Assembly (NCBI GenBank): GCA_910575005.1
Contig: CAJTCL010000001.1
Coordinates: forward strand, 372,001-436,000
Length of the DNA: 64,000 bases
Origin: Lachnospiraceae bacterium
GTDB taxonomy: Bacteria > Bacillota > Clostridia > Lachnospirales > Lachnospiraceae
Direction of reading: 5' to 3'
Position numbers and translations under genes: made by a program. Below, piece by piece: positions 54,930 through 62,847 of this stretch; the stretch's first letter is position 1, and every line of letters starts with the position of its first letter. The notes beneath the pieces were generated by a model that ran no database searches, was not told where the DNA came from, and was given only the letters and a program-made list of their open reading frames with translations.

Positions 54930-56429
54930 TTATTTAAAAATTGTCGTATTAGAGAGTGGTTCTGTATGCTCTCCCTTGATCTTTGTCCAAATCAAACTTG
55001 CTGGTATTCCTACAACCAAAGATACTGCAATGGAGATAATGGAATAAGACCAGATTGATACTGCTTCTGCTGGGACAAAATACTTAATACCTACCATAAC
55101 CGCTGTTGCTGCAATAAATGCCAGCGCTGCACCAAATGTATTGGCAACTTTTGTAAACGCTCCCAGGATAAACATTCCAATTAAGATACCAAGTACCAGA
55201 CCCATAAATCCATTAAACCATTCATAAGCGGACTTCACACCACCATTTGCAAGTACCATTGCCACCACAATCGCGAATACTCCAACTACTAAAGATACAT
55301 ACTGCCCAATCTTGGTCTGTTTCTCAAAGCTTAACTCCTTTTTACTGAGACGTGCCTGAATATCTAACGTCCAGCTTGAAGCCACTGAATTAAGTCCTGT
55401 GGACAGTGTAGACTGTGAAGCTGCGTAGATTGCTGCCAAAAGAATACCTGTGATTCCTACTGGAAGTTCAAATGCAATATAAGAGGCAAAAATCTGATCC
55501 TGAGCCGCTGCTGGAGGAAGGGCATTCTGTTGATAAAATACATAAAGTCCAGTACCAATCAAATAGAAAACAGTTGCAATAAAGATAGATAGCGCTCCGT
55601 TAGTCAACATCATTTTATTGAGCTTCTTGGTGTCTGTTGTCGTCGTAAAACGCTGTACAATATCTTGACTGGACACATAAGAACCCATTGTGTTAAATCC
55701 AGCCCCGACAATCATAATAAACACACTGTCCTTTAATATGTTCGGGTTAAAAATTGGCTGGTCTGATGCAAGGAATTTTCCTTCTGCCAATGCACCAAAT
55801 ACGGCTCCCGCACCGCCATCAATATGTGCAAGTAAAAATACCAGTGCAAACGTTACACCAATCAATAACACGGAACCTTGAATAAAATCTGTCCAGAGTA
55901 CGGATTTCAAACCGCCTGTGTAAGAATAAATAATTGCGATTACTCCCATAATAATAATCAGCAAATTCACGTCAATTCCAGTTAGACTTCCAAGTACCAT
56001 ACAGGGAAGATACATAATAATAGACATACGTCCTACCTGGTAGACAATAAACATAACCGCACCCAATACGCGAAGCCCCTTGCTGCCAAATCGAAGCTCT
56101 AAATAGTGATATGCAGTATCAATATCCAGCTTACTGTAAATCGGCAGGAAAAAACGAATGGTAATTGGAATTGCTAAAAGCATTCCAAGCTGTGCAAACC
56201 ACATAATCCAAGTTCCCGCATAAGAATTCCCTGCCAGGGACAAAAATGAAATCGGACTTAATAACGTTGCAAAAATTGATACGGAGGTCACCCACCAAGG
56301 TACCGTTCCGTCCCCCTTAAAATATTCTTTTCCCTTCATATCTTTCTTTGCAAAATGAAGACCTGCAAACAGTACTGCTGCCAGATATACAACTAATATA
56401 ATTAAATCAATCACTGTAAATCCTTGCAT
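54930..56429 (-). CDS. sodium:solute symporter, probable sialic acid importer
   Basis: A 499-aa SSS family protein with about 13 helices. Typical features are YLELRFGSKGLRVLGAVMFIVYQVGRM, VWTDFIQGSVLL (here SVLWTDFIQGSVLL), and ASQSTLSTGLNSVASSW. Position between nanA and yhcH points to Neu5Ac (or a derivative such as 2,7-anhydro-Neu5Ac) as substrate, with Na+. Starts 24 nt after nanA's stop; GAGGAGG lies before the ATG. Confidence 0.88.
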   Translation of the reverse strand: MQGFTVIDLIILVVYLAAVLFAGLHFAKKDMKGKEYFKGDGTVPWWVTSVSIFATLLSPISFLSLAGNSYAGTWIMWFAQLGMLLAIPITIRFFLPIYSKLDIDTAYHYLELRFGSKGLRVLGAVMFIVYQVGRMSIIMYLPCMVLGSLTGIDVNLLIIIMGVIAIIYSYTGGLKSVLWTDFIQGSVLLIGVTFALVFLLAHIDGGAGAVFGALAEGKFLASDQPIFNPNILKDSVFIMIVGAGFNTMGSYVSSQDIVQRFTTTTDTKKLNKMMLTNGALSIFIATVFYLIGTGLYVFYQQNALPPAAAQDQIFASYIAFELPVGITGILLAAIYAASQSTLSTGLNSVASSWTLDIQARLSKKELSFEKQTKIGQYVSLVVGVFAIVVAMVLANGGVKSAYEWFNGFMGLVLGILIGMFILGAFTKVANTFGAALAFIAATAVMVGIKYFVPAEAVSIWSYSIISIAVSLVVGIPASLIWTKIKGEHTEPLSNTTIFK

Positions 56430-56453
56430 GGCTTTTACCTCCTCGTCTTTTTC

Positions 56454-57374
56454 TTATCCCAGATAAGTTTCTTTTGCAGAGCGAATCATCGCGGCAGCTT
56501 CTTCTACAATTGCCATATCATCATCTGTCAATGCTGCAAGTGGTTTTCTCACCCCGCCAAGTTCCAAATTCTCATTGATTTTAAGAACAGCTTTGATCAC
56601 CCCATACATATTTCCATGTGTAGAACACATCTTGTAAATAATCTCATTGACTGCATATTGAATCTCTTTTGCTTTAATCAGATCGCCTTCTTTCACGTAC
56701 TGATCCATCTTCAAGATTAATTCTGGCATGGCTCCATAAGTACCTCCGATCGCTCCCTCAGCTCCCATCACACGACCGCTGATAAACTGCTCATCTGGAC
56801 CGTTGAAAACAATATAATCTTCTCCACCTTCGGCAAGAAACATCTGAATATCCTGTACTGGCATAGAAGAATTTTTCACACCAATCACTCTTGGATTCTT
56901 TCTCATCTCAGCAAACAGACTCATCGTAAGAGCAACACCAGCAAGTTGAGGAATATTGTAAATTACAAAATCTGTGTTGGGTGCTGCTGCACTGATATCA
57001 TTCCAATACTGGGCAATGGCATGTTCTGGAAGTCTAAAATAAATTGGAGGTATCGCAGCGATTGCATCTACACCCAGGCTCTCTGCATGGCGGGCAAGCT
57101 CCATACTATCCTTGGTATTATTACAAGCTACATGCGCAATGACGGTAAGCTTCCCCTCCGCTGTCTTCATCACGTTTTCCAACACAAGTTTCTTATCTTC
57201 TACACTTTGATAGATACATTCTCCTGATGAGCCATTTACATAAACCCCTTTTACTCCCTTTTCTACAAAATATTTGGTAAGTGCCTGAACCCCTTCTGGA
57301 CTAATATTTCCCTCATTGTCATAACATGCATAAAATGCTGGGATCACGCCTTTGTACTTGTCAAGATTTCTCAT
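56454..57374 (-). CDS. nanA: N-acetylneuraminate lyase
   Basis: A 306-aa class I aldolase of the DapA/NanA family, cleaving Neu5Ac to ManNAc and pyruvate. The Schiff-base lysine is K167 in VIGVKNSS, the catalytic Tyr139 is in FVIYNIP, and NGSSGECIYQS is the NanA-type version of the pyruvate-binding loop (DapA has GTTGE). Length fits. AAAGGAG precedes the ATG. It follows nanE after 197 nt that contain a short AT-rich tandem repeat. Confidence 0.93.
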   Translation of the reverse strand: MRNLDKYKGVIPAFYACYDNEGNISPEGVQALTKYFVEKGVKGVYVNGSSGECIYQSVEDKKLVLENVMKTAEGKLTVIAHVACNNTKDSMELARHAESLGVDAIAAIPPIYFRLPEHAIAQYWNDISAAAPNTDFVIYNIPQLAGVALTMSLFAEMRKNPRVIGVKNSSMPVQDIQMFLAEGGEDYIVFNGPDEQFISGRVMGAEGAIGGTYGAMPELILKMDQYVKEGDLIKAKEIQYAVNEIIYKMCSTHGNMYGVIKAVLKINENLELGGVRKPLAALTDDDMAIVEEAAAMIRSAKETYLG

Positions 57375-57484
57375 AATACTTTCTCCTTTTCATATAAAAT
57401 TATTTAGATCAGATTTTTCAATCTTTCGTTATATGGTTTACAAATGTTTTTTTAATGAGATATTTTCTTATCCAGCCAATACTT

Positions 57485-57511
57485 TTTAAATATTTAAATA
57501 TTTAAATATTT
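57485..57511. repeat. perfect 8-bp tandem repeat TTTAAATA, 3.4 copies
   Basis: Three exact units and a partial one, about 110 nt upstream of nanA. No hairpin terminator is seen in this gap. The AT tract could act as a bent UP-like element or be a slippage-prone site. Confidence 0.6.
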
Positions 57512-57571
57512 GATTATTCAGATACTTCCTCGAATCAATAACTTGTAAATGTTTTCTCGTGGAATATCACT

Positions 57572-58264
57572 TTATTTCGTCAAGGCTTCTGCAAATGATT
57601 TTGTGATCAGTTGTGGCCTGGTAATAATTGAACCTACCACCACACTGTAAGCTCCTAACTCAATCACCCGTTTCGCCTTCTCTGGTGTATTAATATTGCC
57701 TTCTGCAATCACTTTATGTTTCACACCAGCAATGATCTCTCTTAAAATCTTAAAATCATCTGCCTCAATTCTGTCATCCTTGCTCTGCTCGGTATAACCC
57801 ACCATTGTTGTTCCGATAAAATCAAATCCCAATTCATCAGCGTGTAAGGCCTCCTCGATCGTGGAACAATCTGCCATCCAGAGCTGATGCGGATATTTCT
57901 TCTTTAATTCACAGAAGAAATCATCCAGTGTCACACCTTGCGGCCGCAATGCTCCTGTGGCATCAAGGGCAATAATTTCTGGTTTTACCTCCATCAGCTC
58001 TTCTACTTCTTTGATGGTTGGTGTAATATAGACTTTGCTGTCTGCATAATCTCTCTTCACAATTCCAATAATAGGAAGATTTACATTAGACTGAATCTCC
58101 TTGATATCTTCTTTGGTATTAGCACGAATACCATATGCTCCTCCTTCCTTTGCAGCCAGTGCCATTCTTCCCATAATAAAAGAAGAGTGCAGCGGTTCGT
58201 GGGGTAATGCCTGACAAGATACAATCAATTTACCTTCCAGGCTTTGTACTGTTTTTTCTGCCAT
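57572..58264 (-). CDS. nanE: N-acetylmannosamine-6-phosphate 2-epimerase
   Basis: A 230-aa TIM-barrel epimerase converting ManNAc-6-P to GlcNAc-6-P. Motifs are [54 protein letters not shown] and [14 protein letters not shown]. The ATG at 58264 has GGAGG 10 nt upstream; the longer frame adds a poor leader. First gene of the nan/nag operon. Confidence 0.94.
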   Translation of the reverse strand: MAEKTVQSLEGKLIVSCQALPHEPLHSSFIMGRMALAAKEGGAYGIRANTKEDIKEIQSNVNLPIIGIVKRDYADSKVYITPTIKEVEELMEVKPEIIALDATGALRPQGVTLDDFFCELKKKYPHQLWMADCSTIEEALHADELGFDFIGTTMVGYTEQSKDDRIEADDFKILREIIAGVKHKVIAEGNINTPEKAKRVIELGAYSVVVGSIITRPQLITKSFAEALTK

Positions 58265-58293
58265 TTTCTTTGTCCTCCTTTTCTGTAACACCA

Positions 58294-58321
58294 AGTATAA
58301 CAGCAAAGAATTTATTTTCAA
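58294..58321 (-). promoter_or_regulatory. promoter of the nan/nag operon
   Basis: On the minus strand TTGAAA (58321-58316), a 16-bp spacer and TATACT (58299-58294), about 30 nt before nanE. Dyad-like CTGTTATACTTGGTGTTACAG around the -10 box may be an operator. Confidence 0.5.
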
Positions 58322-58498
58322 CAGTATTTTATATGTTAGAAAGTTCTTTCATCCTTTTCCAAATGCACCTGTTTTTTGTTGTACTTTTTTTACTTTTCCT
58401 TGGTCATTTTGTATATAACATTGTTCTTTCTTTCCTTCTTTGAAAGTGTCTCCAATAATACATATTTTTATTGAAATTCTTTTTAATCTTGTTATACT

Positions 58499-58740
58499 GT
58501 AACTATTCAGAACTTTATGGAAATAATTTAGATGGCTCCCTCATAATAGAGTTCAAATACTGTTTCTTTTGAGAACTCTTATAGAAATGAAATGTCAGGT
58601 GCTTCCATATTTACTTTCTGTTCTGAATTTTTAACTACAAAATCTCAAGTTACAGACATACCTGCAAAGCTTTCACATGTCTCTGCCGAGACTTTTGTCT
58701 GTGACTTGGTATGATTATCCTCATGAAAACGAATAGTTAC
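58499..58740. mobile_element. inverted-repeat element, copy C (242 bp)
   Basis: GTAACTATTC (58499-58508) and GAATAGTTAC (58731-58740) are perfect inverted ends. The left end continues as AGAAC, as in copy A. An inner, decayed right end, GTTCTGAATTTTTAAC (58620-58635), may mark a nested 137-bp copy. It occupies the divergent promoter region between nanE and nagB. A cre-like sequence, ATGAAAACGAATAGTT (58723-58738, one mismatch to consensus), overlaps its right end. Confidence 0.6.
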
Positions 58741-58771
58741 ATCAATTTATTTAAGAAAGGAAATAAAAAAT

Positions 58772-59497
58772 ATGATTATTTGCAGAACCAAAGATTATCA
58801 GGATTTAAGCCGTAAGGCAGCAAACATTATTCGGGCACAAGTGATTTTAAAACCAGACTGTGTACTCGGATTGGCGACTGGATCTTCTCCTGTGGGAACT
58901 TATCAGAATTTAGTGAAATGGTATCAGAAAGGCGATCTAGACTTTTCAAACGTATCCAGTATTAATTTGGATGAATATAGAGGTTTAAGACCGGATAACG
59001 ACCAGAGTTATCGTTATTTTATGGACACCAATCTTTTCAATCATATTAATATTGATAAATCTAAGACCTTTGTTCCCAATGGATTAGAAGAAGATTCTCA
59101 AAAAGCTTGTGACGATTATGATCAAATTATTGAAACTATGGGCGGTGTAGATTTGCAGCTTCTGGGACTTGGCCACAACGGACATATTGGCTTTAATGAG
59201 CCATCTGAGGCATTTCCCAGTGGTACTCACTGTGTAGACCTTGCCCCCAGCACTATAGAGGCAAATAAACGCTTCTTTGCTTCTGAGGCAGATGTTCCTC
59301 GCCAGGCATATACAATGGGAATCCGCAGTATTATGCTGGCAAAAAAGATTGTTATGGTGGTCAGTGGGGAAGACAAAGCCGAAATCCTTAAAAATGTTGT
59401 AAATGGCCCTATCACACCACAGGTTCCAGCTTCTGTACTGCAGCTTCACAGAGATGTTGTGATTGTGGCAGATGAGGCAGCATTGTCAAAATTCTAA
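58772..59497 (+). CDS. nagB: glucosamine-6-phosphate deaminase
   Basis: A 241-aa enzyme turning GlcN-6-P into fructose-6-P and ammonia. Motifs are LGLATGSSPVGTYQ (phosphate loop), SINLDEYRGL with the catalytic Asp, and LLGLGHNGHIGFNEP. It is on the opposite strand from the nan/nag operon but completes the pathway. AAAGGAAA precedes the ATG; a cre-like site lies about 40 nt upstream. Confidence 0.95.
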   Translation: MIICRTKDYQDLSRKAANIIRAQVILKPDCVLGLATGSSPVGTYQNLVKWYQKGDLDFSNVSSINLDEYRGLRPDNDQSYRYFMDTNLFNHINIDKSKTFVPNGLEEDSQKACDDYDQIIETMGGVDLQLLGLGHNGHIGFNEPSEAFPSGTHCVDLAPSTIEANKRFFASEADVPRQAYTMGIRSIMLAKKIVMVVSGEDKAEILKNVVNGPITPQVPASVLQLHRDVVIVADEAALSKF

Positions 59498-59509
59498 TAA
59501 AAAATAAAA

Positions 59510-59582
59510 TGTCCATAAGTTTGTATCACTGGTATAATTAGATCACAAAACCTAAAATACCAACTGAATAAACTTATGGACA
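59510..59582. terminator. 73-nt inverted repeat between nagB and the DHH gene
   Basis: TGTCCATAAGTTT (59510-59522) and AAACTTATGGACA (59570-59582) are perfect 13-bp inverted repeats with a 47-nt loop that contains an inner GGTAT/ATACC pair. A- and T-rich flanks fit a bidirectional terminator, although the large loop is unusual. Confidence 0.5.
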
Positions 59583-59596
59583 AATTATTTATATCC

Positions 59597-60517
59597 CTAC
59601 TGATTTGCCATCTTGCAGAGTTCTTTCAGCATTTTCGGCAATTCAGTGTTCATATTTTCTTCAGAAAATTGGCAAGTGCCAACCTTCTTATGTCCGCCGC
59701 CATGATATTTTAACATCAGACTGCCTACATTTACTTCACAGGTTCTATTTAAAATACTATAGCCTACTGCCGCAGAACAGCCCTGTCCGCCACGGCCGCT
59801 GACAATCCAGGCAGAAATATTCTGTTCTGGGTACATACTGTAAATCATAAAACGATTTCCGGTATAGATCGGATCCACACCTCTTAAATCAGAAATAATT
59901 ACATTTCCCTCTACCCTGGTATACTTTTCTACCATCTCTTTAAATTTTTGCGCCTGCTCCCAGTATACCTCAATTCGTTCTTTCACATCTGGAAGTTCCA
60001 AGATTTCTTCGGTTGACATTACACGACATGCCTCCATCAGTTTTTCCATCAGTTGATAATTGGAAATAGAAAATTGACGCCATCTCCCCAGACCAGTTCT
60101 AGGATCCATCAAAAAACCAACCAAAATCCATCCTGACGGATTCATTACTTCGTCGATCGTAAGATTTCCAGAATCTACCTTGTCTACTGCCTCCATCATT
60201 TCACCAAACTGTGGAAAACGCTCGCTGCCTCCATAATATTCATAAATAATTCTTGCACAAGAAGGAGTAATCCGGCTCTCTCCTTTGTACTTACCTTCTA
60301 ATTCCAGTCTCTCGTGCTCACTTGAATGATGGTCAAACCATAATCCACACCCTTCTACAAAAGGCACATTTGCCAGACAGTCGTTTTCATTCACCTCAAC
60401 CAGACCATCCTGCAAATCTTTAGGATGTGCAAACTTCCAACTGTCAATAATACCAGCTTCTAAAAGCAATGCACCACAAACCAGACCATCAAAATCAGAA
60501 CGGGTAACTAATCTCAC
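59597..60517 (-). CDS. DHH family phosphoesterase
   Basis: A 306-aa protein of the DHH/DHHA1 superfamily: MRLVTRSDFDGLVCG (DxD-like metal site), FDHHSSEH (D62-H63-H64), a Gly-rich HGGGHKKVGTCQF near residue 275-287 and ISAWIVSGRGGQGCSAAVG. Relatives act on nanoRNA, polyphosphate or cyclic dinucleotide breakdown products; the exact substrate cannot be told. The start is GTG at 60517 with GAGGAGG 8 nt upstream. Confidence 0.85.
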   Translation of the reverse strand: MRLVTRSDFDGLVCGALLLEAGIIDSWKFAHPKDLQDGLVEVNENDCLANVPFVEGCGLWFDHHSSEHERLELEGKYKGESRITPSCARIIYEYYGGSERFPQFGEMMEAVDKVDSGNLTIDEVMNPSGWILVGFLMDPRTGLGRWRQFSISNYQLMEKLMEACRVMSTEEILELPDVKERIEVYWEQAQKFKEMVEKYTRVEGNVIISDLRGVDPIYTGNRFMIYSMYPEQNISAWIVSGRGGQGCSAAVGYSILNRTCEVNVGSLMLKYHGGGHKKVGTCQFSEENMNTELPKMLKELCKMANQ

Positions 60518-60635
60518 TGTAATATCCTCCTCAATAATTTATCAAAATTTTTATTCTTACTTATATCCTAAATGCCACAATGCACACTTAAAATTATGTA
60601 ATTATTTTGTGACACTTTAATTATACCTTTTACTA

Positions 60636-60751
60636 AGCAGTGCTCTCTCAAGCCATAGGCTTATGCACTCACGGCCATTTGCCCTATTACTTCGTTTTCT
60701 AATTAAAATAATTGCACTCCACTTTTTTCCAGCTTACAAAGCAGCACTGCT
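60636..60751. other. intergenic stretch with a 9-bp inverted repeat
   Basis: AGCAGTGCT (60636-60644) and AGCACTGCT (60743-60751) are exact inverted repeats 98 nt apart. The 440-nt gap 60518-60959 otherwise shows only AT-rich sequence; I see no gene or known RNA in it. Confidence 0.3.
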
Positions 60752-60959
60752 CATTGCTTTCGTGTACATTATATCATAAATAGGAATGTTTTCAAACCTT
60801 TTATAACCCCTGATTTCAATTGGAACGTTTGCGTCAAGATATATTATTTCATTTTTATATATTTATCGAATTTTGTTATCTCACTTTTATTGGCGTTAAG
60901 TATTATTAAATTATAATAACATTCTAGATAAGATACTACTCACAATTAACTCTTATTCT

Positions 60960-62054
60960 TTATCGTATAATTTTTCCTAACTGTTCCAGAAGTCCCGCAT
61001 TGCCATTGACAGATATCTCACCCACTCTGTCACAAATTCTCTCCAAATACTCCAATTCCTTCAATTTGTAGAGTGTTTTATTCTCATCCATCAGCTTTGC
61101 TGTATTCAGCAGTGATCTAGTAGAAGCCACTTCTTCCCTTCTTGATATTACATTTGCCTGTGCGGTTTTCTCCGCCACCAGTACTGAGTTCATAATCGCC
61201 TTAATCTCTCCCGGCAGTATAATATCTTTGATTCCAGCAGTCAGAAAGTTGATACAAAACATAGTCTCTCGTTCTTTTAAAGCTGCAAAAATCTCCTTGG
61301 ATATATGCTCTTTTCCTTCCAGAATTTCATCCAGTTTATAATTACCCACAATCTCACGGATTACAAGCTGCGCTGCCGAGTAGAGCTGCCCTTTCAAATC
61401 AGAGATGGTGGAAGCAAATTCCACTGCATCCCTGATCTTATACATACAGGCAACATTCATTCTGATACCAATTTTATCTTTGGTGAGAATTTCTTGACCT
61501 ACAATGTCCAGTTCTTTCTGCTTCATATCAAATATTTTACCTGTGATATTATGAGAAAAATTCCAGAAACGATAGATTCCCTTTGAAAGCTGATTTTGCA
61601 GGGCATGATCATAATATACCAACCCAATTTCTCCCTCTCCAACTGCCATCTCGGTATAATAACTTTTGGGAACCAAAGAAATCATTTGTTTTGATACTTC
61701 CGACCCAATCACAGGCTCCTCCATAGATACCACCTTGATTTGATACTTATCAAATTGATTCCAGAATGTATATTCTTTTCGGTTTGCGAAGGATGTCAAT
61801 TTTCCATTGACATAAAGAAATCCTATGGAACCGTCTGGTATTTCTATATGTATTGTAGCATTGAGAAATGTAGAATCTCTAGAAAGCACCTGATAAGGAA
61901 CATCCAGATAATCCACTTCACCTGTCATCTCTTCAATTTCTACATGATAACCGAACAGCTTTGAAAAATAATAAGTCCCTGAGGTAATCATTTTTTGAAA
62001 TACTCCATTTTTTAATACAAATCCAGCCTGGTTATCCTTAATCATATACTTCAT
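60960..62054 (-). CDS. slipin/SPFH (band 7) family protein
   Basis: A 364-aa SPFH protein. The core runs from about 135 to 320: GEGEIGLVYYDHALQNQLSKG, then KTKDKI-like LTKDKIGIRMNVACMYKIRDA, LYSAAQLVIREIVGNYKLDEIL and GIKDIILPGEIKAIMNSVLVAEKTAQANVISRREE. It lacks an obvious N-terminal membrane helix, unlike classical slipins. The ATG at 62054 has GGAGG 8 nt upstream. SPFH/slipin genes are known neighbours of rtcB in RNA repair loci, as here. Confidence 0.85.
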   Translation of the reverse strand: MKYMIKDNQAGFVLKNGVFQKMITSGTYYFSKLFGYHVEIEEMTGEVDYLDVPYQVLSRDSTFLNATIHIEIPDGSIGFLYVNGKLTSFANRKEYTFWNQFDKYQIKVVSMEEPVIGSEVSKQMISLVPKSYYTEMAVGEGEIGLVYYDHALQNQLSKGIYRFWNFSHNITGKIFDMKQKELDIVGQEILTKDKIGIRMNVACMYKIRDAVEFASTISDLKGQLYSAAQLVIREIVGNYKLDEILEGKEHISKEIFAALKERETMFCINFLTAGIKDIILPGEIKAIMNSVLVAEKTAQANVISRREEVASTRSLLNTAKLMDENKTLYKLKELEYLERICDRVGEISVNGNAGLLEQLGKIIR

Positions 62055-62446
62055 CTTACATTCCTCCCATCTATTTTTTAATTTATTTTGACCATTCCAA
62101 ATCCCATGCCATAGACATGCCAGCAAGGACTGTCATCCATTTCTAAATAAGCTTACATCTTTGGCTGAGGGATATTTCACCATTGAAAAATGCTTTTATC
62201 CTTCCTCCTTTTGCCTGACACGGAAAACCAGTTGAGCAGATGGTTGAGAAGAAACACGAATCTGCGCCATATATGCTCTTTCTACAAAGCAGTGTGTTCT
62301 GGATGCAGGCATCCATTTATACTGGATTGTGAAAGAATAGGAAATACAGACATCCACAAACGACAATGTGTCTATGAAATCACTGTAAGTCAAACATATC
62401 TTTTACAGACTGTTATTTCTCTTTTCCAACTGCGGTATCCCCTATT

Positions 62447-62500
62447 TTCAGGCGTCAGACAAACTGCATATTTATATCCAAGGATCAAACTATGCCTGAA
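62447..62500. other. 7-bp inverted repeat in the tRNA-like/slipin gap
   Basis: TTCAGGC (62447-62453) and GCCTGAA (62494-62500). It lies just downstream, on the minus strand, of the tRNA-like RNA and may be part of the same transcript. The rest of 62055-62446 has no gene I can support. Confidence 0.3.
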
Positions 62501-62512
62501 GTCAGGATAAAA

Positions 62513-62640
62513 GCTTGGATTGGAGCGGATTTGAACCGCAGACTTTTAAGGTCTTGCCATAATCTTGTGCACTCTACCCACTGAGCTACCGTTTCTACAC
62601 GGAAGGGATTCGAACCCTTGACAACACATGTCAACTTAAC
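62513..62640 (-). ncRNA. tRNA-like RNA with permuted arms (Y RNA-like candidate)
   Basis: Reading the minus strand: a perfect T-arm, AAGGG-TTCGAAT-CCCTT (62619-62603); a short stem CCGT-gtagaa-ACGG (62602-62589) where an acceptor stem would be; a D-arm, TAGCTCAGTGGGTAGAGT (62588-62571); an anticodon-like arm AGAC-CTTAAAA-GTCT (62554-62540); and a second T-arm GCGG-TTCAAAT-CCGC (62539-62525). No 7-bp acceptor stem can be formed for a normal tRNA. The T-arm / capped stem / D-arm order matches my recollection of the tRNA-like module of bacterial Y RNA (YrlA), and rtcB and slipin genes flank it. Decayed tandem tRNAs are the alternative. Confidence 0.6.
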
Positions 62641-62758
62641 TTTCATGCTAAGTTTAACTTGGTGAAATATTTATGATATACCTGACAGCACGCTGCAGGC
62701 ACCGCCGGGCAGGAAGTATCTCCCAATACCCGCGCATAATAAATTATTTCCATATTTT

Positions 62759-62770
62759 GTAACTATTCAG
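62759..62770. repeat. isolated GTAACTATTCAG end of the miniature element family
   Basis: The sequence is identical to the left end of copies A and C, but no matching right end is found before the rtcB stop 78 nt away. Probably a truncated copy. Confidence 0.4.
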
Positions 62771-62847
62771 CCCCCTTTGTAAATGAAATTATTAGAAATC
62801 GTTTGATGAGGGCTGATTTTTTAATTTATCTGAAAATCACATATCTT

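Noticed and set aside
60518-60959. hidden small gene in the 440-nt gap
   Set aside because: No frame with a start, ribosome site and plausible composition was found on either strand.
62190-62510. 106-codon plus-strand and 65-codon minus-strand frames in the rtcB-slipin gap
   Set aside because: Composition is not protein-like, no convincing start, and conserved RNA features lie next to them.
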